The notes: generated by a model from the sequence alone, not told the origin. A stretch of DNA of 13,626 nucleotides from Flavobacterium psychrophilum (GCA_003243255.1 QFQM01000118.1:1-13626); one strand, 5' to 3'. Counted from the stretch's first letter, positions 1 to 10,400 are shown. Program-made: numbers and translations.

Positions 1-1
1 G

Positions 2-1261
2 AAATTTAAAGGAGTTGAACCAACAGGAAAATTGCCTGAATTGGTAAATTTTGGTTTGAAGAAACAGAATGAGGATGAAAACTTTACGGCTCTTATTTTT
101 GGAGATCCACAGCCTTATAACCTTAAAGAAGTAGATTATTTTGCAAGAGGTATTGTCGCTGAGGTGGAGGGAATAAAAAATGTTCCGTTCGGGCTAAGTA
201 TGGGAGATTTGGTAGGTAATGACCTTAGTTTATTCAACCCTTACATACAGGCAGTAAAGAAGGCAGGTATTCCGTGGTATAATCTGTTAGGGAATCACGA
301 TCTTAATTTTGATGCTCCTGAAGATAAACTGGCCGATGAAACTTATGAAGCACATTTTGGCCCGGCCGATTATGCATTCAATTATGGTAAAGTACACTTT
401 ATTGTAGTAGACGATGTATTGTATCCGGATCCGAGGGACAAAGAAGGTTATTGGGGCGGTTTCAGGGAAGATCAGCTGAAATTCATAGAAAACGACCTTA
501 AATTCGTACCTAAAGATCATCTGATCGTATTAGCTTTCCATATCCCTATCAGTGAACCGGATGCGAAAGACGATTCTTTCAGGGACGCCGATCGCCTAAA
601 GCTTTTCGAACTGCTTAAAGATTATCCTAATACACTTTCGTTATCTGCTCATACGCATTTACAACGTCAGGATTTCTTTGGTAAAGAAGATGGATGGTTG
701 CAGGATAAGCCTCATCATCATTATAATGTTGGTACTACATCGGGAGACTGGTATTCGGGTAAACTTGACGAAAAAGGCATTCCGATTTCTGTTATGAGAG
801 ATGGTACACCTAAAGGATATGCTTTTATTCATTTTAATGGCAACAAATATTCGGTTGATTATAAAGTAGCAGGAAAGCCTGAAAATTACCAGATGAAAGC
901 GTTTGCACCTAAGGTTGTTCCTCATGGTAAAAGAACAAAATCAGGTTTGTTTGTAAACTTCTTCATGGGAAGTAAAACGGATGTTTTAAAGTACAGGATA
1001 GATGGAGGAGCATGGATGCAGATGGAATATGTAAATGAAGATGATCCTTCGTATGTAGAACTTGTATTTGAGTGGGAACTGGCAGAACAGCTTATGCCGG
1101 GCAAACGTTCATCAGATCCTGAAAAATGTACGCATTTATGGAAAGGAAAAATACTTTCAGATTTGCCTGTAGGAACTCATAATGTTGAAATTGAGGCTAC
1201 CGATATGTTTGGTAAAAAGCATGCAACAACGACATCTTACAGGATTGAAGAAACTAAATAA
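2..1261 (+). CDS. Calcineurin-like metallophosphoesterase with C-terminal MetallophosC-type domain (5' partial)
   Basis: This is a metal-dependent phosphoesterase that would hydrolyse a phosphomonoester or phosphodiester; the substrate is unknown. The frame is open from the left edge, so the start and probably an N-terminal beta domain lie outside; a TTG at 32 is an internal Leu codon. All five calcineurin-like motifs are visible: GDPQ (101-112), GDLVGND (203-223), GNHD (290-301), AFHIP with the metal-ligand His at 539, and AHTH (647-658). The first motif has Gln where many family members have His (DxH); a DPQ form occurs in some subgroups. An HHHYNVGTTSGDW segment follows near 713-751, then a beta-rich C-terminal domain to the stop, matching the MetallophosC-type layout of Bacteroidota enzymes. 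About 419 codons are visible, fitting a family of roughly 450-520 residues. The next gene, a GDPD lipoprotein, starts 7 nt after this stop, which suggests one operon and a shared phosphoester-processing role at the envelope. The domain family is clear; substrate and export are not. Confidence 0.93.
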   Translation, partial: KFKGVEPTGKLPELVNFGLKKQNEDENFTALIFGDPQPYNLKEVDYFARGIVAEVEGIKNVPFGLSMGDLVGNDLSLFNPYIQAVKKAGIPWYNLLGNHDLNFDAPEDKLADETYEAHFGPADYAFNYGKVHFIVVDDVLYPDPRDKEGYWGGFREDQLKFIENDLKFVPKDHLIVLAFHIPISEPDAKDDSFRDADRLKLFELLKDYPNTLSLSAHTHLQRQDFFGKEDGWLQDKPHHHYNVGTTSGDWYSGKLDEKGIPISVMRDGTPKGYAFIHFNGNKYSVDYKVAGKPENYQMKAFAPKVVPHGKRTKSGLFVNFFMGSKTDVLKYRIDGGAWMQMEYVNEDDPSYVELVFEWELAEQLMPGKRSSDPEKCTHLWKGKILSDLPVGTHNVEIEATDMFGKKHATTTSYRIEETK

Positions 1262-1268
1262 TTGATTT

Positions 1269-2165
1269 ATGAAAATGAATATCTGCAAACTACTTGCTGT
1301 ACTGGCTTTTATCTGTTCGTGTAAACATTCTCATGTTACGGAACAAAAGAATAGGGTTGAAGTTCAGGGGCATAGGGGAGACAGGGGGAATTTTCCTGAA
1401 AACACCATTGAAGCTTTTTTGAGTGCTGTTGACAAAGGTGTTGATGTTATTGAGCTTGATGTGGTAGTATCAAAAGACAGGAAGGTAGTGGTTTCTCATG
1501 AGCCTTTTATGTCTTCGGCTTATGTTATAGCGCCTAACGGACAGTCAATCAGTAAAACTGAAGAAAAGTCTTTAAACCTATATAGGATGACCTACGACAG
1601 TATCAGGAAATTTGACACAGGATCGAATGGGAATAAATCATTTCCTGAACAGAAGAAGGTGAAAACATACAAGCCATTATTGTCGGATGTCTTTAAAAGT
1701 GTTGAATCTTATATACATCAACATAAGCTGAAGAAGGTTCGTTATAATATTGAGATAAAATCGGAGAAATCAGAGTATGGTATTTCGCAGCCCTTGCCTA
1801 AAGAATTTGCAGATATGGTAATGAAGGAGATTCAGTTTGAAAATTTATCTGAAAGGGTTAATATACAATCATTCGATCCGGAAATTCTGAATGTTGTACA
1901 TAAGTTTTATCCCGACATTAAGCTTGCATTTCTGACAGATGAGCCGGGAATTGAACATAATCTTTCTAAGCTGGATTTTATCCCTGAAATTTATAGTCCG
2001 TACTATAAACTGGTTAGTACCTCTTTTATTGACAGCTTAAAAAATAAAAAGATGAGGGTAATACCATGGACTGTGAACAGAGATGCCGATATTGATAATA
2101 TGCTGAAATTAAGTGTTGATGGAATTATTACTGATTATCCGGAAAGAGTTTTGAGAAAATTATAA
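1269..2165 (+). CDS. Glycerophosphodiester phosphodiesterase family lipoprotein
   Basis: This 298-residue protein is a GDPD-family TIM-barrel enzyme, expected to hydrolyse glycerophosphodiesters to glycerol-3-phosphate and an alcohol. The N-terminus is a lipoprotein signal peptide with lipobox ICSC, giving an acylated Cys18, so it should sit in the envelope, outside the cytoplasm. Family motifs run in order: HRG (35-37) and PENT (43-46), ELD (62-64), SHEP (76-79), IEIK (161-164), QSFD (200-203), PWTVN (266-270) and DGIITDYPE (284-292). The usual HD of the second catalytic His motif is HE here; I believe Bacteroidota homologs often share this, so it need not mean loss of activity. The length is normal for the family. 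The ATG at 1269 is 7 nt after the metallophosphoesterase stop; a second ATG at 1275 (Met3) would also keep the signal peptide. No clear Shine-Dalgarno is seen, as is usual in this phylum. The two genes plausibly act in sequence: diester cleavage, then phosphate release. That order is inferred. Confidence 0.94.
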   Translation: MKMNICKLLAVLAFICSCKHSHVTEQKNRVEVQGHRGDRGNFPENTIEAFLSAVDKGVDVIELDVVVSKDRKVVVSHEPFMSSAYVIAPNGQSISKTEEKSLNLYRMTYDSIRKFDTGSNGNKSFPEQKKVKTYKPLLSDVFKSVESYIHQHKLKKVRYNIEIKSEKSEYGISQPLPKEFADMVMKEIQFENLSERVNIQSFDPEILNVVHKFYPDIKLAFLTDEPGIEHNLSKLDFIPEIYSPYYKLVSTSFIDSLKNKKMRVIPWTVNRDADIDNMLKLSVDGIITDYPERVLRKL

Positions 2166-2189
2166 TAAGTCTTTTGTGTTTAATTTTTG

Positions 2190-2228
2190 AACCCTTCAGA
2201 GCATTTTGTTTTGGAGGGTTTTCTTGTT
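2190..2228 (+). terminator. Possible intrinsic terminator after the phosphoesterase operon
   Basis: An 8-bp stem pairs AACCCTTC (2190-2197) with GGAGGGTT (2213-2220), with one G-U pair and a 15-nt loop. A moderately T-rich tail (TTCTTGTT) follows. It lies 25 nt after the GDPD stop. The loop is long and the tail is interrupted, so this is a weaker candidate than the hairpin at 11179. Confidence 0.5.
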
Positions 2229-2391
2229 GGAATGCTTTTTTAGAATCAGGCTTCTAAATATTTATGTTTTTTACCTACAGTGGCAGCAACGCTTTTTTAA
2301 ACAATTTATATAAATTAGCAAACTTTTATGCAATATCAGGACATAAATCTGATAATTGTTATGTCTTTACAATTCACGGCTAGTATCTTAT

Positions 2392-4185
2392 ATGAAAAAA
2401 GCACATATAAATTTTCTGATATCTCTCTGGATTATTCCTCTTCTTATGCTGCTACAATCGTGTAGCCACAATAAAAATGAGGAAAAAAAACTAATATCTG
2501 AAGATATCAATTTTGAATTGATTGCAACAACAGATGTCAGTAAAGCAAAAAACATAGCGACTGATATTCTGAATAAAGCTGAATCTACGCAAAATGATAC
2601 GCTTTTTTTAAAAGGATACTATTATAAAACACTTCTTGATGTTAATTCGGGTTCAAAGGATAAGGCTTTAAAAGACAGTGAGCTGGCATTGTCTTATTCT
2701 GATAAACTCGAAGATGAGTATTACAGGCACAAATTGTTTATTGTCCTTGGCAAGTATTATGTTTTGCAAAATGAATATACAACGGCCCTTGACTATTATC
2801 TTAAGGCAAGGGATCACTTTGATGAACATAATGACACTATCAATTTACCGGTTACTTACAATGGTTTAGGTATATTGTATTTTGAGATGGGGGATTTTGA
2901 AAATAGCATCTTAAACTTTAATAAGTCATTTGATATCTATAAAACGTCCGATGATAAGAGGGGTATGGCTGTGTTTTATGCCAATATGGGTAATGTATAC
3001 ATGATTAGGGAAGATTTTATAAAGGCAAAGAAATATCAGGAACAATGCCTGGAGTCATTTACTAATCTAAAAGATACAGTGAATGTTGTCAGTACCATGA
3101 TTAACCTCAGTAACATAGAATCTAATCTTAAAAACTATGATTCGTCATTGAGTATGCTGAATAAGGCACTGATGCTTTGTGATAAGATAAACGACTCGCG
3201 ATTAAAAGAAAGAATTCTACTGAACTATGGTATTGTATACTCGGAAACTAATGAATTGTCCAAAGCAAAGGCATACCTCAAAGAACAAATTGAAATTACC
3301 AAGAGTATAAATTTTCCGAGAGGTAAACTGGATGCGTTACAGCAATTGGCTAAAGTAGCGGAGTCGGAACATAAATATAAAGAGTATGCCGACTATACAA
3401 GCAGCTATTATAAATTAAAAGATAGTGTATATGGTTCTGAAATCAAGCAAAAGATTGAAGAGCTTAAATGGGCAAATGAATTTGAAAAGACTGAACTTGA
3501 AAAGAATCATTTAAAGGATAAATATGATATTGAAAAAGACAGGAGTAATTATCTTACTTTTTCAATTGTATTGCTGTCCCTTATTCTGTTACTTATCGTA
3601 GGGGTTGCATGGTTATCATATAAAGGGAATAAAAAGAGTTTGAGAATCAGTAAGTTTGAAAATGAGAAATTGCAGGAAAGTGTTCTCAGGGAGCAAATAA
3701 ATAATGAGAAAGAAAAAGCTGAAAATGAACTTTTAAAACTTAAATCACAACAGCAGGAATTAGAGCTTGATTTAAAGAACAGGGAAGTAACAAGTATCAG
3801 CGTACAGCTTATCGCAAAAAATAAGCTTATGATGGAAATTACTGATTTGCTTGAGAAGAGCAAGAAATCGAAGTCTAATATAGAAACGGAGCTTAAGTCT
3901 ATTTTATCACAAAATCAAAATCAGGAGAAAGACTGGGAACAATTCAGAGAGGTTTTTGAGAAAATCCATCCTAATTTTTTTGATAAGATTAAAATACAGT
4001 TCCCTCAACTTTCAACTACTGATGTAAGGATTTGTGCTTACATAAAAATTGGTATGTCTCTTCATGAAGTTTCAAATCTTCTTAACATAACCATGCAAAG
4101 TTTGCATACTTCACGATATAGAATCAGGAAAAAATTAGGCCTTGAGACTGACCAGAATTTAGATGATTTTGTAAATCAGATATAA
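2392..4185 (+). CDS. TPR-repeat lipoprotein/transmembrane transcriptional regulator with LuxR-like C-terminal HTH
   Basis: This 597-residue protein looks like a one-component transmembrane regulator. Start choice: the frame can open at TTG 2356, but ATG 2392 begins MKKAHINF, a clean signal sequence ending in lipobox LQSC with acylated Cys24. Residues ~110-345 form TPR-like helical repeats with typical G-Y/A patterns (for example near 153-185, 193-225 and 273-305), probably a periplasmic protein-protein or ligand-sensing surface. A hydrophobic helix at ~387-410 is followed by a basic stretch (KGNKKSLR), which by the positive-inside rule puts the C-terminus in the cytoplasm. A charged coiled coil covers ~418-505. 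The last domain, ~540-584, has the LuxR/GerE-like pattern: LSTTDVRICAY, a GMSLHEVSNLLNI helix-turn, then SRYRIRKKLGL as recognition helix and tail. No receiver or kinase domain is present. It is followed by 243 nt and then a large surface adhesin, a possible target. An A8 tract lies at 2483-2490. The architecture is well supported; ligand and DNA targets are unknown. Confidence 0.93.
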   Translation: MKKAHINFLISLWIIPLLMLLQSCSHNKNEEKKLISEDINFELIATTDVSKAKNIATDILNKAESTQNDTLFLKGYYYKTLLDVNSGSKDKALKDSELALSYSDKLEDEYYRHKLFIVLGKYYVLQNEYTTALDYYLKARDHFDEHNDTINLPVTYNGLGILYFEMGDFENSILNFNKSFDIYKTSDDKRGMAVFYANMGNVYMIREDFIKAKKYQEQCLESFTNLKDTVNVVSTMINLSNIESNLKNYDSSLSMLNKALMLCDKINDSRLKERILLNYGIVYSETNELSKAKAYLKEQIEITKSINFPRGKLDALQQLAKVAESEHKYKEYADYTSSYYKLKDSVYGSEIKQKIEELKWANEFEKTELEKNHLKDKYDIEKDRSNYLTFSIVLLSLILLLIVGVAWLSYKGNKKSLRISKFENEKLQESVLREQINNEKEKAENELLKLKSQQQELELDLKNREVTSISVQLIAKNKLMMEITDLLEKSKKSKSNIETELKSILSQNQNQEKDWEQFREVFEKIHPNFFDKIKIQFPQLSTTDVRICAYIKIGMSLHEVSNLLNITMQSLHTSRYRIRKKLGLETDQNLDDFVNQI

Positions 4186-4225
4186 ATTTGATTATTCAAA
4201 TAGTAACTTGATAATTTGATTCATT

Positions 4226-4252
4226 AATAGACTGTTAACTTAGTTGTCTATT
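4226..4252. promoter_or_regulatory. Inverted repeat touching the -33 box of the first adhesin promoter; candidate operator
   Basis: AATAGAC (4226-4232) and GTCTATT (4246-4252) are perfect 7-bp inverted repeats separated by 13 nt. Inside the spacer, AAC and GTT could extend the symmetry. The right arm overlaps the TTG at 4251-4253 that fits the -33 element of promoter P1. The geometry would suit binding by a dimeric HTH protein, possibly the product of the gene just upstream. In AT-rich DNA a 7-bp inverted repeat can arise by chance, so this is only a candidate. Confidence 0.3.
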
Positions 4253-4279
4253 GGGTTAAGCGGTGTTAAATTACTTTTG
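4251..4279 (+). promoter_or_regulatory. Candidate Bacteroidota promoter P1 for the large adhesin
   Basis: TTG at 4251-4253 is followed after 18 nt by TACTTTTG at 4272-4279, a full match to the TAnnTTTG -7 element. The spacing falls in the range described for Flavobacterium promoters. It would give a 5' untranslated leader of roughly 140 nt before the ATG at 4429. Confidence 0.55.
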
Positions 4280-4357
4280 TTTTAGTTAAATATCTTGTAA
4301 TCAGTTGTTTTTGGTAAAATGTAATTTACTGTTGTTGAGTATTTGTCTAGTGGTGTT

Positions 4358-4390
4358 TTGATTCGTTTGTTAATTTAAAATTTACTTTTG
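4358..4390 (+). promoter_or_regulatory. Candidate Bacteroidota promoter P2 for the large adhesin
   Basis: TTG at 4358-4360 is followed after 22 nt by a second TACTTTTG at 4383-4390, again a full TAnnTTTG match. The spacing is near the upper end of the usual range. It would give a short leader of about 30 nt. The identical octamer occurs 111 bp upstream in P1, so the adhesin may have tandem promoters. Confidence 0.5.
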
Positions 4391-4428
4391 AGTGCTATTA
4401 ACTACATAAAGCTAAATTTAAATTAACT

Positions 4429-7400
4429 ATGAAGAAAATTACATTACTGATGCTGGTAATGTTGTTTTTCACTTTTGGAAAATCCCATGCTCAGTGGAGC
4501 GAGAATTTTGAGAATGGGATACCTTCCACCTGGGGAAAATTTACATTGCTTAACGGAGCACCGGGTACTGTACCACAATGGGTCAATTCTACGGGAACAA
4601 CCTGTCAGGGTACAACTGGAGCTTATGTTTCTAATGCGCTTATTGGTATGGGAAATACCAGCCAGGCCTGGTTGGTTACTCCTCAGGTGCAATTGCCTCC
4701 AAATGCAGACTTAACCTTCTTTGCCCTTCAAACATATCCTGCCCAAAATGGTAGTATATATGAGCTAAGACTCTCTACAACTTCTGCAACTGATGTTTCG
4801 ACTTTTACTTTAGTTAAAACATGGACTGAAAACGAAATGAATCCGGGAAATCAACTGGCTTGTTACAAGCAAACGGTTGATTTGGGTACTTATGCAAATC
4901 AAAACGTATACCTGGCATTCATTAAGAAGGATACCCAGTATGGAAACACACTTCAGGGTGAGAGGTTTACAATGGACGATGTGAAGATTACGCAAAGGTG
5001 TATTACTCCGACTTCTTCATCAGGAGTAGCTACAGGTGCAAATACCGCTACCATTACCATTAACGGAACTACAACAGGATCATGGGATATCAATCTCATC
5101 CCCGGTAGTACTACGGCTCCTAATACAGATGTAGTTACCCATACCGGTACGACTTCGCCAATTTCTGTTTCAGGATTAACAGGTTCTACACCATATACCT
5201 ACTATGTAAGGTCAAATTGTGGAACGACTCAGAGCAACTGGATTGGCCCGTATAACTTTACAACCTTTCAGGAAGCTGCCACATTACCACTAACGGATAA
5301 TTTTGAATCGACAACTGTAGGCTGGTCTATGAACAACGGCACTCAGCTAAACAAATGGTTTGTGGGTAATGCTGCAAATAATGGTGGACAAAAAGCACTA
5401 TATGTAAGTAATAACAATGGTACAGCAAATGCTTATACCATTACGCAATCATCTATTGTTCATGCTTACAGGGATTTGATTATTCCTGCAGGAACAACAA
5501 ACATTGGAATTTCTTTCGACTGGAAAGGAGTGGGAGAGACTAATGATTATTTTTATGTATGGGCAGTCCCTGCCACCTTTAACCCTGTTGCGGGTACTGG
5601 TATAAATGCTAATGCAACCCAAATAAGAATTGCTGATAAATTCAATAACTCAACGAATTTTCAGCCATACGCATACATGTTTAATGCAACTCAGTTTGCA
5701 GGGCAGACAATGCGTTTAATTTTTGAATGGAGAAATGATGCTATCAATGGAGTACAGCCGGCGGCAGCAATCGACAATGTATCTGTAAAGGTTGTGAACT
5801 GTAATGTTCCGTCAAATATCACTTATACCGGTATTACGACTAATGGCGGAACAATAAACTGGCAGGAAAACGGAACGGCTACTGAATGGAATGTACTCAT
5901 ATTGCCTATGGGATCACCGTTTCCAGCAGAAAGCGTTGCAGGTATTACGACTACAGCGCCAACATATACTGTAAATAACCTTAACCCAACTTCAGGTTAC
6001 GATGTTTATGTAAGATCAGTATGTTCATCTGCAAATAAGAGTATCTGGGTAAAAGCTGCAAACAGGCTGATAACAGCTTGTGGTACAATAATCCCACCTT
6101 ATACTGAAGGCTTCAATTCAACATCACCAAGTAAAGGTTGCTGGACAGTGATTGATGCCAATAATGATAACTTAAAATGGACGCTTAATACCACATATCA
6201 GCCGTATGAAGGTGATCAGTTAGCATCATTAACCAAATACTGGAATTCAACAAGCAATGATGACTGGTTGATCAGTCCGGCGATACAGCTTAACGGTAAC
6301 CAAAGGGTGAAATTCCGTTACAGGGTTGTGTCTGCATCTTATACAACCGAAATGGAAGTAAAATTATCTACCACAGGTAATACTCTAGCTGATTTTACTA
6401 CTACATTGATGCCACAGCAGGTAATCAATAATACGGTTTATGACCAAAAGATATTTTACCTGAACAACTATAATGGTGTTGCTTACATTGCTCTGCACGT
6501 TCCTAACGTAACAACAAATAGCTGGACATTATGGATTGATGAGTTTGTAGTGGAAGATATTCCTGCTTGTGCTGCACCAACTGCACTTACAGGCTCTAAC
6601 TACAGTAACAACACTGCAACATTATCATGGGCTGCGGGCTTTCAGGAAACACAGTGGGAAGTAAAAGTACAGCCTGCAAATAGTGGTGTACCTACAACAG
6701 ATGGTACACTTGTATCTTCTAACACTTACAATGCGCAGAGTTTAAATGCTGCTACATTATATGAGTACTATGTAAGGGCTTATTGTTCTTCAACAAATAA
6801 AAGTGAGTGGGCAGGTCCGTTTGTATTTAATACAACAGTTTGTCCTGCGCAGGATAGATGTAATTATAAATTTACGATTACTGCTACAAGTGCGAGTGGA
6901 ACTTTCTCAAATCTGAGAGTATCTCAAAACGGAATTTTGGTAGGGACTGTTAGTGCTTATGCATTAAACAACACCGGTACAGTAGCTATGTGTCCGGGGC
7001 TTCCATTTACGCTTAATTGGGACTACAATAGCTGGGATACTTATGTGGCTGAAGTTATTGTAACCGATTCTTATGATGAGATCGTGTATCATTATGTAAA
7101 AGGGATTACTCCGGTAGTACAACCTATTACAGTTCCTGTATATTCTGGTACAGCGACTTGTTCACCCGTGGCTTGTCCTAAGCCTCAAAATTTAATTACT
7201 ACAACCAATAGTGCTACAAGTATTACTATTGACTGGACAGAACCTGGAACTGCTACTTCATGGGAAGTGTTTGCAGTGCCTGCCGGAGAGCCTACGCCAA
7301 CAACAACAAGTGTTGGCCAGATAACTACGTCTCATCCATATACATTAAACCAACTTACACCGGGTAGAAGATATACATTTTATGTAAGGTCTATTTGTAG

Positions 7401-10400
7401 TGATACGAGCAAAAGTACATGGACGTTACCAAAAACTTTCTATACCCAAATCACAAATGACAATTGTGATACCGCATATGTATTGCCTGTAAGTACTACG
7501 GGTTATTGCGATACACCTTACAGTGCTACACTGTTGGGGGCAACAGCATCACCTCAGGGTAATGTTTGTGGTATAGCAGCCTATGCTAATGATGATGTTT
7601 GGTTTGAGTTTACGGCCACTTCTACATCACATATCCTTTATATCAATAACAGGGCAGGATCAAGTGCTACCACTCTTAACCTGAGCAAAGTGCTGTATAG
7701 CGGTTCTTGCGGCAGCCTTACACAGGTACAATGTATTCAGGGAGCTACTGTTCAGTACAATACCACTTATTTTATAACAGGTACAGGCGCTAACAACAAT
7801 GATGTACTGCTAAACAATCTTACAGTAGGTACTACATATAAACTAAGGATATTCTCTAACTATGCTGCGGCTAACGATACACGTTTTGATATATGTATCG
7901 CTACACCAAATAAAGCAATAGCAATTGATCAGACTACATATACTGAAGAGCAATTGATAAGCGATGTTCTTGTAAACGAGAATTGTGCACAGGTATCTAA
8001 CCTTAACTATACTACCGGTACTAACTATGGTGCTGCTCACAATGGTATAGGTTACTTTAGTTCAAATGGTGCTGATTTCCCTTTTGACAGCGGAATAATA
8101 CTTTCTACAGGAAAGGCAGGTAATGCAACCGGTCCAAAAACGGTTATTCAGTCTGCTAATTACATGCAGACGGTATCACCATATGCAACGCTTTGGTTAG
8201 GAGATCAGGATCTGTATAATTTTGTTTCTGCATCAGGGACTTCACCTGGTTTGGTAAACTTCTATAATGCGACTTCTATAGAATTTGACTTTATGGCCTA
8301 CGGAACAGAAATGTCATTTGACTATCTGTTTGCTTCAGAAGATTATGGTCTATTCCAGTGTAATTACGGAGATGCATTTGCTTTCTTCCTTACAGACAGT
8401 GCAGGCAATACGGTTAACCTTGCTACGCTGCCGGGAACAACACAGCCGGTATCTGTATCTACAACAAGAAACAGCAAATTTAATTATGACGTTAACGGTT
8501 CAAATTGTGCTGCAGGAAACCCGCAATTCTTTGACAGGCTATATGATGGATACAAAGGTGATTCAAGATATGCAGCATCTGCAAACTTTATGGGTAATAC
8601 CAAGCCGCTTAAGGTTCAGGCTCCTGTAATACCTGGTGAGACTTACCGAATCAAGATGGTAATCGCAGAAACCAACGACGGAAACTACGATTCTGCTATA
8701 TTCCTTGATGCTAACAGCTTTGATGTTGGGCGTATTAATTTTGGCGCAGACCTATTGGTAAGCACAAATAATGCAGTTTGTTTTGATGGTGAGAAATTAC
8801 TGGATACAAAACTGAGTACAACCTATTTCAACTTTGTATGGACTAAGGATAATGTTGTTATCGCAGGAGCTACAGGTTCTTCATATACTGTAACTGAACC
8901 GGGTACTTATGCAGTAACTGCAACGGTTATTACAACAGGATGTACTACAGGGGATGAGATAGAAATCGAATTCTTTGATAATATAGAGACTTTGGTTAAT
9001 GCGCCTTCTGATCTTACATTATGTTCGTCAACTACAGAGGCAGATTTTAATTTAGAACTTAACACGGCAACCATACTTGAGAACGTAGCAAATGCTGCTG
9101 ATTATGCGGTTAGCTATTTCGAAACTCAGGCTCTTGCAGAAACAGGAGATGCTGCCGATGCGATAGCTGACAGTTCAGCTTATACAGCGGCAAATGATCA
9201 GACAGTTTATGTTCGTGTAGAGAATACCGTAACAGGATGTTTTGTTACAGATTCTTTCAAAACAATTGTAGTACCTAACAGTACAGCGGTAATAGAATTC
9301 TCTTATGCTGCAGATATCTGTGTAATTGCAACTCAAAACCCTGAACCTGTTAAGGCAGCAGGATTTGCAGAAGGTGGAATTTTCAGTGTTACAGATGCAA
9401 ATATTACGGTAGATACAGCTACAGGTATAATTGATCTTTCAGCAACTCAACCAGGTACTTATACTGTTTCTTATACATTGCCAACTGCAAATTGTGTAAC
9501 CGGAGGTACGTATGATGCATTGGTTACTATTGCTCCTGCAACTTCTCCGGAAATAACATTCAGTTATGCAGATGTTTGTGTGTTAGAAACTAGTGCATCT
9601 GCTGTATTGCCTACAGGTTTTGTAACAGGCGGTACGTATTCATCGACTACATTAACCGTAGATGCATCGACAGGTGAAATTGATCTGACAGGTGCAACAG
9701 TGGGGACACATAATGTAAGTTATTCAGTAGTAGAAGATGCATCAGCATGTACTTCGGCTGATACTTATGTGGCTACTATCAATATCACAGCTACACAGCA
9801 ACCGGCAATCGGCTTTAGCTATGCAGATGTATGTGTATTGGAGGCTAATGCTTTACCGGTATTACCAACAGGTTTCGTATCGGGAGGAACATATACTTCT
9901 ACGACACTAACAGTAAATTCGTCTACAGGTGAAGTTGATTTAAGTACGGCAACAGTAGGCAGTCATAATGTAACCTATTCGGTAATTGATGATGTTCAGG
10001 CTTGTACTGGTGCCGATAGTTTTACTGCAACTATCAATATTACGGCTGCTACGCAACCGGTAGTAACGTTTAGTTATGATGAAGTATGTGTTTTGGCTAC
10101 AATAGCTGAGCCGGTTTTATCTGCCGGATTTGCGGCTGGCGGAACATATTCATCAGCAACCCTTACGGTTGATGCCCAAACAGGTGCTGTAGATATGACA
10201 TCAGCTACCGTAGGTAATCACGATATATCATATGAAGTTGCAGAAGATGCGGCTAATTGTGCAGCATCAGCAACATACACTGCATCTATAGTGATTACAG
10301 ATGCTATACAGCCAGTTACCACATTTAGTTATGAAGCGGTTGATTACTGTAATGGTTCGGGTGTAGTAACTCCTGAGTTAGCTGCCGGGTTTAGTGCAGG

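Noticed and set aside
32..34. TTG as start codon of the metallophosphoesterase
   Set aside because: The frame is open upstream to the window edge and the upstream residues (KFKGVEPTGK) fit the family, so the gene starts outside.
2356..2391. TTG start 12 codons upstream of the regulator ATG
   Set aside because: The extra residues break the signal-peptide pattern; ATG 2392 gives a textbook lipoprotein signal.
3549..3863. Minus-strand Ser/Phe-rich frame of 104 codons
   Set aside because: It is the complement of the Lys/Glu-rich coiled coil and transmembrane region of the regulator, a common source of spurious frames.
4186..4201. Short hairpin ATTTGA / TCAAAT right after the regulator stop
   Set aside because: The stem is only 6 bp, A/T-rich and not followed by a T run, so it does not support a terminator.
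8285..8629. Plus-strand open frame of 114 codons inside the first adhesin
   Set aside because: It is out of frame with the choice-of-anchor L-like domain, has low-complexity content and no recognisable start context.
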